Shown piece after piece: positions 39,393 to 51,636 of a DNA stretch of 64,000 nt. The position numbers and the translations under genes are program-made. A model generated the notes under the pieces. The model ran no database searches, was not told the origin of the DNA, and saw only the letters and a program-made list of their open reading frames with translations. Where the stretch lies: NCBI GenBank assembly GCA_921293015.1, contig OV121092.1:46213064-46277063 (forward strand), given 5' to 3'. The DNA is from Phorcus lineatus. Taxonomy: Eukaryota; Mollusca; Gastropoda; Trochida; Trochidae. How positions within the stretch are numbered: position 1 is the first letter of the stretch; each line of letters opens with the position of its first letter.

Positions 39393-42300
39393 CTGTGTCA
39401 ATCCTTCCCACAGTATCAAAGTCTGTGAACAAATCCATCAATGCATTTTGCTCACTCACACACGCTGTGCCAGGTAATACAGATGAAAGTGTGATAGTAG
39501 AAAATTCCTAGCTGATGATGTCATACTTGTATATGACCATACATATGTACATGTAGGCATCTATAATAAAACAAAGGTAACAAAAATAAAAGGTAAAGGA
39601 ATCATAGTTTAAAAAACTTGCTGTGCTTCAAATGATTTTCACAAAGCAACTCAACAGATCAACCTACGTACAGTAGTTCTTATCAAAATACCAATGATTA
39701 CTGTCTGTTTACTCAAAATCTCTTCAATTATCACTTTTACGTAGACACATGGATAATCATAAATACAACATCAAAAGATTTTTCATGATTTATAATTTTA
39801 TGAAGAACTGCCTCTCTGGAAAGTACAGTTCACTGGCAAGCTAACAGGTTTTATCCACCTAATGAAGTGTTATCACATATTATCTCATAGGAGCTAATAC
39901 TGCACCCTGGCAGATAGGAAGATGTGATATGGAAAAATATCTACATCATGACTTGCTGCTTGCATCATGGAAATTTGCCTCCTTTTATGCGTTTAACTAT
40001 AATAGAATTTTGGATAAGAATATTTAAAAGACAACTTTGACTGTGGATTTACTATTTTCATTCTGAAATTAGATAGAAATATGAAAACTTATGACATCAG
40101 ATTAAAAAATAATGCCATGGACACATGTTTTTATTTTAACTCATTCTACAAGAATGTTTTGAGCTGAACAATGCTCTGGGAAGCAAGGGTTTAGATTTGC
40201 TAGCAAATAACACTATTAAACTAGAGTATGAAAATTTTAGAAAACCATGAGACTGAAGAAAGTCTAGGTTGAGGAGACGTTTCACGTAGAGCTCTAAAAG
40301 CCTGCACGTAAATTTCAACACATGGTTGGCCGCACATACTTTACACTCCTTACCAAGCTGCACTACATTTTCTTGGACTACTTCCAACTCACAATTGTAT
40401 CACGCCACTTCACTCTTGCCTGCACGTGCTTTTTACAACATGCAATGCCTAACTAGATTATAACACACTTGCCGCTTACCTTTAAAGGAAAATGTTTGCT
40501 TTGAAACTGACTGTCTAAGTGTTTGCTTGAAGGTTGCAATTTTTTCTTGTATTTTACTACTAGAACAATTTGTAATAGTTACCAACTGCTGACAGTTTTT
40601 AGTCAAGTGGTACAGATTTTGAGATTATTTCATACATTTTTTTATTTAGAAATTTTTTATATTAAACTTTGTGCCAGCCTGATAGGTTTAATTTGGTCAT
40701 TAAATGATGTTTTAAATCATCTTTTCATCAAATGCATAAAAGATCATGAGATAATATATTGTGATCTTATCACAAAAACATGAACGTGGTTCATTAAAGT
40801 GGTAGATTTATTTAATTTCAAAAGCCCCACTGAAAAATTTAACATGATTAAAACATTACCAGTGAACATAATTTATCATCAGGCTTCATTTAGAATTCTT
40901 CATCAAATGCAACAATTGCTCATCACAACCGAATTTCCACATTATTATAATAACTGAGCAGACAACAGGTAATCAAACTATTTTGCATCAAATGAACTTT
41001 TTTTTCCAAACATAAGGAAAGAATTATGTTCATGTTGTGTCCCCTAATGTTAATGACCCCATGACTAAAGAATGCTACTAACTGGCACTTTGTTCTCTGT
41101 CATGGCTATATTTTGACTACAATTGTGTCCCATTTCTACATAGTGACAACAAGTAAAACATTGCAAAGGTCATGTCACAAAATCTAGGGATCGTATCAAA
41201 AGCTGAAAGTTGAATAAGTAACAGATATATATATAAAGGATACATGTAAGTATATAACATTTTAAATTTACATTAAATTTCTCGCAATGACCACAAATTT
41301 ATCCATTTTAGAGTCCCTAATCCAATTACTATAAACAGACATTCAAATAGGCCTCTATATGTTCATATTGGCACAAAGTACCAGTTTATGTGACTGCCAT
41401 AGACATAAATGACAAAGTGTGTTGTGATACATCCCCCAGAGGGAGTGATGAAATTGGAATACTGTGTGGTATGTTAGTTAATGTGACAATGAACTTATCA
41501 CACAAAGGGAGGATATGGCTGTTATCAGAACTGCAGAAACACAATTATACCCAATAACAACACAAACATCTATAACTTATTCTTTTTTATATATTTTATT
41601 TTTGGGTGGACCCCTTTTTGGAAATAATAGTTTTCAAAAACTTTATCTTAGCAAGTATCATTTTACATTGAATTCAAAACAGTCATTTGTGGACCATGAT
41701 TTTTTAAATACCTTTTTTATTTTGATTTCTTCAGTCAAAGCCAACTAACAAAGATCAAAAAGACACATTCTTTTTATAATGTCCACTTATATAAACTGAA
41801 CATTTAGATTTCAAAGTCATGTATCACATATCACAGAATTTGTATGATTATCTATTCATAGACAGTTTGGTAAAGCAGGTAGATGATAAATTAATAAAAC
41901 CATTTTAACAGCACAATTAATATGAGAACTCAGGGACACATTCAGTAAATTGATAACAAGTAAAATATCTCAATAATTGCTTGCAGACAAATAAAAGTTA
42001 ACTAGGTCATAAAGCAATACTTAAATGAGTCATGGCAATAAACTTGGCGTTGTAACCTTTTTAAAGGTCTGGGCATCAAATTGTAGTATATTGTAACAAC
42101 ATTGTCAAACAGTTACTTTGTAACTAAACAAGCTATTCTAGTTCACTAACACATTCTCAATGCCTGCAAAGATACCATGTAATTATGAAAATTAGCAGAT
42201 ACATGAAAGCAACAATGATACACTTAGTATCCCTGAGAGATTGGATGATATAGAAAGCATGTTATGATTAATAACTGCCCAATTAAGCAGCTTGTCAATT

Positions 42301-43400
42301 GAGAGTGACCATATTGTGGTTAACCCACATCAAAGCGGGAATGTCGGACCACAAAGCACATGACAGGTTGGTACAGATGGTTGATACATATCCTTATTCC
42401 ATTGTAAAGCTGTACCGTAAATACTCTACAATATGCTAGAACTTGACACTCAAAAGAAAACTCTACTTTTAGACATTTATGTATAGAAATAAGACTTTCT
42501 GAAATATTGCCCATGTCATGTAAAACAATAACCCAATCACTCACAAAGAAGAGGAAGTTTTAAACCCATAACACATCAAAGTTAAAGTAGATCATTTCAT
42601 GAATTTAGCAGTGCATTGCTAACAATTGTATTCAGCATCAACAATGATCTTATTTCCTTAACACATTGGAAATATAGATTCAGCTGATAACTGCACTAGT
42701 TTCTCGAATGAAAATATAATAAAGATAATACAGATAATTTTACTTAATCACTGAGGACTAACGTTCACCGATAAGCAACTTCTTTATTTGTGAAAGAGGC
42801 AGTAGCACATTTAGTTAGGTAGATAATAATTGTTCTCACAAAAACAAAATTATGTTTCCAATTACAGACAATTTTTTTAATCGAAAGAAGCAGTTTGAAA
42901 ACAAACATAACAGGATTGGTTAAGCTATGCAATCCATTTTCACATCTTAAAAGACTAAAAGGTGTTCACACAAAAATGGCCGCAAGTGGCTTTCGCTTGA
43001 TGTTTTATTATTTCATCCGTGACTATGAATAGTCTGGTTAAATAATGAGCTGTTTTGACCCCCTGAGGATAATACATTTGGCATAAACAAGTGTTTCTAG
43101 GGAAAAATTTAAGAAATAAATCTTTCCAAAAAACAAAAAAACGCAACTGACCCTTAAAGGTGACATCAACAGACTAAAGAAGTCGATTATCCATAAAAAT
43201 TCCCATATTTTTCATAATATAAACTTCTTGAGAGTTTGAAAGGCATTTAGATGTGGCATTAATAAAAACAGCATTTGCTTGATAGGAACTACTTTCACTG
43301 TGAAAATCACAAGAAGAATATGAGAATATGCTTATAGCTGGTACATGATCCTGTTGTGATATCACCCATATCCCACCTAATACAGAAGTAAACATTTACT
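39393..43400. other. AT-rich gene-poor stretch
   Basis: No gene or RNA recognised; only short open frames without recognisable content. Confidence 0.45.
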
Positions 43401-43690
43401 TTTTACAACAAAGAAGTTGTGGTCCAGAAAATATTGCTTATCTCAACTTCTTGAGTGTCAAAAAAGGTTTAAATTTATTTCCGAGGACGTTTCCCCTTTT
43501 CAGTTGGACTGTTGACATTAGGGAGAATATGCTTTGGTCTGGTGGGTTATTACATCGTATTATTCCCAACTAGCCACCTGAAGGAGTAAGCTCATTCTCT
43601 GAAAGGTCATGAGGTTCACGACAAAGAAGTTTTAGTCCAGAAAATATTGCTTTTCTTAACTTCTGGAGTGCCAGTCAAAAATGTTTTTAA
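43401..43690. repeat. Pair of about 55-bp direct repeats 213 bp apart
   Basis: The block acaaagaagtt, g/ttccagaaaatattgctt, aacttct-gagtg-c occurs at 43407-43465 and 43621-43680. Each block contains the inverted pair aagaagtt...aacttctt/g and could form a weak hairpin. This is an old duplication or two members of a repeat. Confidence 0.65.
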
Positions 43691-44400
43691 TTCATGGTCC
43701 CACATTTTGAGTAAGGAGAAATTTTTGTTCTAATTTGGGCTGTGAGATGAGTATAAACGGTATGAAGCACAATGTGTCACAAACTCCTCTTCACAAGGAA
43801 CCTTCAGCCAGGGTTCGGTTTCACTCCTGAAGGAAAAGAAAATATCTCGCCCCATCCACATGGGAAAGCCTTATTCTAAATGTGCAGCCTTGTTTCTCCA
43901 GGATTTGCAAGCTGGCAAAAATATCCTTTTACAAGTTACGACCTCTTTATAGATCTTTGATTTTTGCTGTCACTCATTAAACTGGAGATACGTCTTTATG
44001 GGTCTGTGACCTTTCTATCTAACTTGTTAACTATGTTCCATTGGATGATTATCAACTATAGTCTAATCTATTCCCATATCTGAGCTGTGTGAACTTAGAA
44101 CAGTACTTCACCATGTTATCTTAATTTTCCAAAATTTTATATTTTCCTCTTTTAGATAAGTAATGGACTCTTTGTTTTCTATCCAAGATCCATTAAAATA
44201 TAGGTTTCTCAAATCTTAACATACATAGAATAAATAATCTCAAAATTGTATAAAATATAATGTACATAGAGGCTTGATTTTATATATTTTAGGGTTATTT
44301 TATGATAATATTATTGTCACAAATTGAATTTCTAATTTTGGTTAATTCTTCAATTCAGTTTAATGATGGAAAGATGAAAATTTAGGAACTGTAATTACTA

Positions 44401-44478
44401 ATCATTATTAACATCATCTTGAGCTTGGGTTATTTAATTAATTATTTATCATTATTAACATCATCTTGAGCTTGGGTG
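44401..44478. repeat. Short tandem duplication, period 47 bp
   Basis: atcattattaacatcatctt, continuing gagcttgggt, occurs at 44401 and again at 44448. The two copies are identical over about 30 bases. Confidence 0.85.
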
Positions 44479-44511
44479 AGGTCAAAAGCATTCCTACTGA
44501 CTTTGACAGTG

Positions 44512-44580
44512 GGATATCCCTTTGGCTGAATTGGTAGAATGTCTGACCCTCACTTGGAGATCTAAGGTTTGAATTACAAT
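44512..44580 (+). repeat. tRNA-like relic or SINE head
   Basis: TGGCTGAATTGG (44523-44534) matches the tRNA A box exactly. GGTTTGAATTA (44566-44576) is a weakened B box, 43 bases further on, which is the spacing found in tRNAs. The acceptor stem does not pair, so this is not a functional tRNA. It is either a decayed tRNA pseudogene or the head of a SINE different from the one at 164-461. Confidence 0.5.
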
Positions 44581-44655
44581 GTATTTTGTTTTGAAGGAAA
44601 ATCTACCTTCACTAGTTCTACAAAATTATGAAAATAAACTGTACATAAATTGGTA

Positions 44656-44739
44656 TTGACACAACAGGTAAAATGGTCCAATATTAGGTAACTTTTATTT
44701 ACAAAGCATTAGCTGATAGCAATCTAGATATTGTTGAAT
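44656..44739 (+). repeat. 84-bp direct repeat, copy 1
   Basis: It starts ttgacacaacaggtaaaatg and ends tagatattgttgaat. It matches 46083-46166 over all 84 bases with one difference that I can see. Beside it, 'ttctacaaaattatgaaaat' with 'aaactgta' also occurs twice (about 44617 and 44739), so the locus is locally rearranged. Confidence 0.9.
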
Positions 44740-46082
44740 TCTACAAAATTATGAAAATAAACTGTATGTATTACTTGTAATACCGGAGCAAGGCTTTACA
44801 CTCTCGTAGCACCGATGAATGCTTCCACTTCTCCTTCTTGTTTTATTTTACTGTGTATGCACTCTCATTTACCTAGTTGTAAGGTCTAAATCAACCAAAA
44901 TCTTACCCTCAGTAACAGGTTTCTACTGGATTTTGTTATCATCATGTACTTATAACATACTTGTTTAAAAGGGAAATGTCCTTCTGAATTTTGTTTCCAC
45001 AAAAATATCCTGATAGGACTGTCCTTTTAAGTTGATATATTCACTCCTGCTTCATTCATAAGACAAAGAATGTGAGGAATGCTCACAGGTGTATTTAATT
45101 AACCTGAAAGGTACTTAACTTTACCTTATAGAGTGTCTATAATCATAAAGAATATTGGTTGTTTACCAACATTTATCACATTAAGTGGTTCACTCGTTTA
45201 TCATTTTCATTAGAAACTTGGCTAACATAATGGTGCATCTAATGTTTAGGACGTCTGTAGCATAATAAACAACACTGACTGATAAAACAGCACTGCATTT
45301 ACAAAACAACATTAAGGTCACGACAACTTAAAATTTTCTCCTTTGTTTAAAAAAGAACAAAGTTTGTGTTTTTCAAAAAAATTAACTTGTAGGCCTACAA
45401 GTACTGTAGCTTTGTGAAATATTATAATATTACCTTTTGACAGAAATGTAGTTTTGCTAAGTATCCCCTCCAATAAATTTTGAACTTGTGATTGTTAAAT
45501 TCATATTTATATCAGACACTGCAATAATAGTAAATCTAAAAAAACAAGTGATGAAAATTTACTGAACCAACACATCAACATTTCTAGCTTAGTTGATATT
45601 TTAATTCTTATCAGACATGAAACACAATAATCAATATACTTAGCTAAAGGTCATTATTTTCGCAATAACAGTTTGAAATTTGTAGAGAAATAAATCGATT
45701 TTTATTTTGAGAATCCACACACATTTCTTAGCGGTATGTAGGTATAAATAGGGGTTAAAATAGGCTAGAACCCCATTTTATACCTACTAGACTTTTGTAA
45801 GTAAACAATCAAGTGAAACATTATTTTGCTTGATAGACCTGATTTTAAAAAAATAAAATGCATATTTGCTATTAATCTCATAAGTTTGTTACATTTTTGT
45901 ATAACAAAAAATGCATTTTATAATTTTTTATATCATAAAATCTTATTTTTCCATGAGATGATTTACAAACAAAAGTGATAATCTCCATAAGTTGAACTGA
46001 GAAAAATTTAATGGAATCTCACACACACCAGCTATCAACGTGCCACTGTCTTGTTTACATTGGTGGGTTATCTCCCCTTGAG
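44740..46082. other. AT-rich stretch between the 84-bp repeats
   Basis: No gene or open frame of note. Flanking by near-identical direct repeats invites comparison with a small LTR element. I see no primer-binding site, polypurine tract or coding remnant, and 84 bp is short for an LTR. Confidence 0.4.
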
Positions 46083-46166
46083 TTGACGCAACAGGTAAAA
46101 TGGTCCAATATTAGGTAACTTTTATTTACAAAGCATTAGCTGATAGCAATCTAGATATTGTTGAAT
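46083..46166 (+). repeat. 84-bp direct repeat, copy 2
   Basis: Nearly identical to 44656-44739, same orientation, about 1.4 kb away. The similarity begins and ends sharply. Confidence 0.9.
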
Positions 46167-46639
46167 ATTATTGCTACGGATTAGCCACTAACTTCAATAT
46201 TTATATTTTATTTCACTAATTTCTCTGCTTTTATTCATTTAACAGTTTTCTTTAAATAATTTTTGATAAATAAAATATTATCTGAATATTGAATTTGTTT
46301 GGAGCTTTTTTAATATCCTCTTAAAAAGAAATTTAAAAACATTTTTAGGAATTAATATGAAACGCTATATTCCTTTTGCTTAAACAACAAACAAATTTTC
46401 ATTTAGATTTCGGTTAAAGTCTTTGGTTTAGCAATCCCCCGCATCATAGCTAGCCTATTAAGCAGGTTGTTGCTAGTGGTTTGTGAGTGATCGCGATTAT
46501 GAAATGAATGAATCACAAATCAATGATATCATCGCAGGATCCCCTTGCACCAAAGGCTTCGCCAGGTATAAAGGCCGAAAAATTTAATAAATACATGCTT
46601 CATGATGAATTATTGGCCAAAATATCAAAATAAAGGACC

Positions 46640-47420
46640 CGAAACAAACAATCTGCTGAATGGGGGGAGGGTCGAGTGCGTTAGTCATCCATCCGCCAGC
46701 GTGACGAACGGAGACACTGAGCGCTGCCGATGCTAACCATTGTTCGCGCTTCCAACAAATGCTCCGCAAACAAAACAAAATCCGCTTTCAAATAACAGAT
46801 TTTCTTCCTTAGGTTCAAGCCTAATCGCTTGCAGATCCCATCCATACGCTGGAACCATTTTCCTCCGCCTGGAAACCAATTTTCGGACTCCAAGACGACA
46901 TGGCACCGGCTCTGTGAAGATGGGGATTCGCGAGATGCGCTTCTCTGCACGAGCTCACGCGCACTGCTCAGCTAACGGAGCCATTTTTTAAATAAAATTA
47001 TTCCACTTACCTCTTAAATGCAGTGATAAAATCCTTTCTGGGCGGTGTAAACGCTATAATCCACTAGCAGACGACTCTACAAACGCTACCACGAGCCTCT
47101 ATCGTTACTTATATTGGCTAGACATGATTAGAGAATCTTCAGTCAATGGAGGTCAAAAACAGACCCAGAGCCCGGATGTTTACCTTTGACCGCGCATAAT
47201 TTTGTAATTTGACCCCGAGCCGCGCATAATTAAGCGCATATTATCCAGTCACTTCGCTGGAATGAGGCGGGGGTGGATCATAGGTGCGCACGACCCGTGG
47301 ATATCTGCATATATCCACCACGCGTGTAGTGTAGTAGTATATTGTGTTCAAGTACATAGCAGGAAAATAAAAATAATAACACACGCCCGCAGCCGGTCGC
47401 GAGTCTTTTTGATGACTGGC
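46640..47420. promoter_or_regulatory. CpG-rich zone, candidate promoter region
   Basis: CpG dinucleotides are visibly dense here compared with the tens of kilobases to the left, especially at 46670-46990 (for example cgagtgcg, gttcgcgcttcc, attcgcgagatgcgc, cacgcgcac). Such patches in AT-rich invertebrate DNA often mark promoters or first exons. A candidate minus-strand leader exon with a good donor lies inside it. Open frames on both strands begin with GTG or TTG rather than ATG and show no domains, so I do not call a protein here. Confidence 0.4.
47011..47085 (-). other. Candidate minus-strand 5' leader exon
   Basis: On the minus strand CATTTAAGAG|GTAAGTGG gives a near-perfect splice donor (intron begins at 47010). 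GCCAATATAAG (about 47108-47117) supplies CCAAT and TATA-like elements about 25-35 bases before a plausible start near 47085. No coding frame is needed for a leader exon. No downstream exon was found at lower coordinates, so this rests on signals alone. Confidence 0.25.
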
Positions 47421-48119
47421 TGTGCATTATTGTTGAATATCACACCCATTCCATTGTGATTCAAATCTTAGTTTTCACGAAGGCTTGTTAAATACATAAG
47501 CGTCCATTTAAAAGTTATGACGACCTTGTTAATTGTCAAAATGACATCTTTCGCCTTTTATATGAAGATGAAGATTTTCACTTTGAACATAATGCATCCT
47601 TAAATAACGCATAGATTCACTAGAACTTGTATTCATTATAGATGACTTATTAGAAATGTGATAACCAAATAATTCTTTATAAAACAATGAATGAATATAC
47701 AATAAAGGTAAGTATACTTTTGTTATTAATACTATAAATTGTTTTTCTATTATGTAACTTTCAATACATATTTTCTTATGTTCTTCAAAAGTCTAGATAA
47801 GTTATTATACATGTATATTCTTATTGTTCACTCCAAGAATACTTATGTCTATAATGTACTATTCATATCCATCGTTAAAAAAAATCAGTTTAACACATTA
47901 GATGTACGTAAGATAATACTTACATCTGTATACAAATGATTCTATTGTCGATTTGTGGTTATAAAAAGTGTCGTGAATATTATATTACCGGAACTTTGAT
48001 TCAGATATTAGTACAAATTCACTTATCAACAACTTACCTTTGAACAAAAGTATTTCCACGAGTAATCCAGGGCATTGTGATAATTTACCTGTGTGTCACA
48101 TTGTTCCCGATCAACAATA
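47421..48119. other. AT-rich stretch inside the candidate promoter interval
   Basis: No gene or repeat recognised. The short frame at 47739-47939 is AT-rich and featureless. Confidence 0.4.
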
Positions 48120-48334
48120 AACTTCAAATCACACGTGCTTCAAGTGCGACACACTAGGGTCACGTGACCCAATCATTAATGCGTGGATGAATATTCACGG
48201 GAAGGGCTCCCCTTTGGGGAATATTTGGCCCCGTTGCGTCATGCATAATTTAGTTATCCCATCGCAATCTGTGGAATAAACATGTGTCGTTATCATATTG
48301 TAATTGGCTTATTAGGTTGTAACCATCATTCACC
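48120..48334 (+). promoter_or_regulatory. Candidate promoter with perfect 14-bp E-box palindrome
   Basis: gggtcacgtgaccc at 48157-48170 is a perfect palindrome whose core GTCACGTGAC is the CLEAR/E-box element bound by TFEB/MITF/USF-type bHLH-zip factors in animals. A second CACGTG-type site, acacgtgc, lies at about 48131. gcgtcatgcata near 48236 resembles a CRE/AP-1-type half-site. The block ends directly before a candidate first coding exon, which supports a promoter role. Factor identity is inferred from motif knowledge only. Confidence 0.35.
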
Positions 48335-48408
48335 ATGGAGAATACGTTACAATTGGTACTTCCCCGTTTCTATGACGATGATGTGTTTACAGGTTTTGGG
48401 ATAGGTAG
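48335..48408 (+). CDS. Candidate first coding exon, gene unknown
   Basis: CACCATGG at 48331-48338 is an ideal Kozak start context. The frame reads MENTLQLVLPRFYDDDVFTG and continues FGIG, then meets TAG|GTGAGT, a strong donor with the intron beginning at 48409. Without splicing the frame would stop at once, as expected at an exon end. The exon is 74 nt and ends two bases into a codon. I recognise no protein from this short N-terminus. I found no matching downstream exon before the window edge, so the gene would need a long first intron. Chance remains possible. Confidence 0.35.
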
Positions 48409-51354
48409 GTGAGTTATTTATGACAAACGATGATAAAATAATCAAAATATTTATAGCCTCAGGGTCGCCATGATCAAACAGAGGTCGTTACAACTTATGA
48501 TGAATAAACTGACAGGCACGGTTTGTGTGGGGTTTATGACCCATTTTCAGAAAAGAACAATATTTGAAATCATTAGAAGATATTTATGGCTTCCTATTCG
48601 GTTGACTGTGCGAGAATACCCATTAGAGATTAAGTATAAGGTGTTGGGAAAATAGACATATATGTTTTTTTGGTCATTTTTAAGCATATACTCATTTATA
48701 AATTATTATGCTTTAAGGTTGAGAGTGACTATTTAGTTTATTCGCCTAATATCATTGTAATCATGTCGAGTTGAATGAGAAAGGGTGCAGAGATGAATCC
48801 AAACTTCCTTTTGCATTTTTTGAAATATATAGATATATCCCCCCATTATATAAAGGCATAAATGTCACTGCTATACATATAATTGATATACATATACTTG
48901 ATATACATATGATTGATACATATAAGCAATATATATAAACATTATTAATATATAGGCCTATATGATTAATACATATATGGTTTATATATACATATAATTA
49001 ATAAACATAACCTGTGTATCCCATATACCGTTCAGGCGATAAGGACTAAGCAAAACTTTATGTTACAAAATGTCCTGATTTTCACAGTAAATGGATCGTC
49101 GTGCAATATATATTTCTCCAGCGTGAAAAAAACATGAGTAACTTCATAGAAGCAACCGTTGGACTCTTTGTAATATTCTAATCCTTATATGAAATAACTT
49201 GTCTTATAACAAAAACATTTTGTGTTTATATAGCCACAACTAAAGGCGGATACCGATGATATCAGCAACATCAAACCATAGTTTGAAGACATTTTAACAA
49301 TTATCTGGGTTTTTTTCCTTTTTTAAATTCAAAACCATCCTTTGCACCCTTGATTTGATTAAGGATAAATTTATTGCGTTTTACAAAATTATGTACACGA
49401 TCCTTTTTATATCTACATTTCTTATCTCCCAATACGTTTTCAATTACCTTCCCCAAACGGACGCCATATTACGCCTTGTTATTCAATATATTCAATATCC
49501 CGACGTTTAAAATTGAGAGCTAGAATAATATAATCTTTTCTATAGAACTTCTCGAGACGCAGGGATTTAATGTGGAATATATCGGCCGTACAAATGGTAT
49601 CACATGCCAAAAGATAATCTCAATGGGAGAGAAGTGCCAGTCTTCGTAATTATTTATGTGTATCATAGATAGGTAAAAAAAAATTATGTTTACGTTTCTG
49701 GTGCTTGGCATATTTGACTGAAAACATAAATCCGCCCAAAGTAGGAATTAGCATATTCCGAAACGTCGTGCATTTTACACAATAAAGAGTAAATAAGAAA
49801 ATTTTGTTTTTCTCAACATAATTATATCTAAAGTTGTAACCTTCAATGTCATAGAACAAAATTGGCTGTAGGTATGGTAAGTATGAATGGTACAAACGTG
49901 TTTCCACATCGATAATAAAGTCTTTAAAATTGCCGATAACCTGTTGTGAAGTCGACGATTACGTTTACTAGATAAATTAGTTTGATTGATCCGATTTTCT
50001 ATTTTTCATAGGTTCGACTTGAAATTTCAATGCATATTAATCGTTAAACAAGTATGGTTTAAATTGAAATTGATTTCACTGATATAATTGCATTTACTTG
50101 TCGCACAGGTGTTAGTTACACATCCAGCAACAGCGTATTTCAAATCAATACGTATCCACACGTGCGTGTAGGAAATGCATGGCGCCGTGTTTATAGAAGC
50201 GCGTCAAAATAAGCTCTAGCGAGTGGCGCGTGTGGAACAGAGGTATGACGTCACACCCATTGTGATCATATTCCCACACTGATCGATACATCAATTATCA
50301 ACCTGGCGATCTCCGCGTCCACATTGTCAGGGATAATGGTCTTACATCACACCTGGGCTCTACCCTTGTTAGTCAGGTGATAACAGATGGGTGGTCAAGG
50401 AGGGGGAGATTTGGGTTTTGTAGAAGGGACTACCCACTGTAGACTATGCTATAAGCAGAGATGAGGTTGATATAATGGTATGGGAGGTTGGAAGTTTGAC
50501 CCTAATCCTGCTTCATGACTGTGCATACAAAGGAGCCTTTAATTCAGTCTAGGTCCACATTCAGCAAGTCTAGATTGGCTAAATACACAAAGACAAAATT
50601 ATCATGGATGCAGTAACAGTAAATTTTCAAAATGTTCAAAGACTAAATTTAACCCTAGTACCAGGATAACAGAAGTGGAAGACGTAGGAACGAAGGATTA
50701 TGGCTCGTATCATTAACACGGGGGAGATAGACAGACTAAATTTATAACATTTTTAAGGAACTTAAGTTAGGAAAATCGTAACTTGCCAACATTATCTCAA
50801 CGAGGGATACTTTCATAATGTTTGGGAACGTCTTGGACTTCGTTATCCATGTTAGGACTATTTATTGGAATTGGACACTCTCTATACCACCATTACCATA
50901 TTTACTTATTTGAGGTTTCAGTTGTTTGTTATTCATCATAAATTGTCACCTGATACAAATATAATTTCTTCAGAGGGTAAAACCTCTCATTTCCTAACCT
51001 GATTATCTGTAAGGTGTCACGTATTAAAGAGCCACTCCGTGATTTTCGTAACATTTTATTTACCTTTGATACGAACCTAAATGTCATATGTGGTGATATA
51101 AAATCAAAACATCTTAACTTTTCAAGTCTAAAAGACATTTATATGACAAAAACTGGTTTTCCATGAAAATTTAATAACAGCCTTATAAATGCACAGAGGT
51201 GTAGATATCACGTCCAATATACATGGATACTAGTTATATAACCTAACAAACACTATCAACTCCATTAGTGATATTTGTTTCCTTACGAAGAAACTGCGGC
51301 GTGTCAGACTGTGTTGAGAGGTTACCTGCGAATAGGTCGAGGCAATATGATATT
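48409..51354. other. Non-coding stretch with AT-repeat and a possible regulatory patch
   Basis: No gene recognised. About 48830-49015 is a loose repeat of 'atatacatataattgat'. About 50150-50300 is GC-richer, with a full CRE palindrome tgacgtca near 50246 and several cgcg groups. It may be regulatory, but no exon is visible. Confidence 0.4.
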
Positions 51355-51636
51355 CCGTATTCCTCTAATAAGCGCCTGCATCCCTTGACTTAACTCCCAT
51401 CAACCGATGTAATCAGAGTCCCGGCGTTTATTGCATTTGGAGACCCGGCGCTTATCTCTTTGATAGAAAATTGAAGGTTACCTAATATGAGGTAACCTCT
51501 TACTCACCTGTTTACAAAGGGAACATTGCTAAATGGTTTAGACCAGGCGCCTATTTGAGACCCGGCGCTTATTAGAGACCCGTGTCTTATTTTCTCAACT
51601 ATGCTTGACCCTGGACGCGTATTAGAGGAAATACGG
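51355..51636. mobile_element. MITE-like element with terminal inverted repeats
   Basis: The left end reads ccgtattcctctaataagcg (51355 on). The right end, read in reverse, is ccgtatttcctctaatacgc, giving about 22-bp imperfect inverted ends. The interior holds three or four copies of gagacccggcgcttat-type sequence and an 8-bp-arm hairpin ggttacct/aggtaacc at 51476-51497. There is no coding capacity. The features fit a non-autonomous DNA transposon of about 280 bp. I could not define a target-site duplication. Confidence 0.7.

Noticed and set aside
38885..39419. Minus-strand frames of 167, 119 and 86 codons
   Set aside because: All three phases are open over the 35-bp array and show the same Cys/Gly/Thr/Tyr-rich periodic peptide. 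They are repeat artefacts.
44656..46166. Small LTR retrotransposon
   Set aside because: The 84-bp repeats lack TG...CA ends, and no primer-binding site, polypurine tract or coding relic is visible between them.
46584..46991. Open frames of 64-89 codons in the CpG-rich zone
   Set aside because: The two longer ones begin with GTG or TTG and none shows a domain. Low stop density there follows from base composition.
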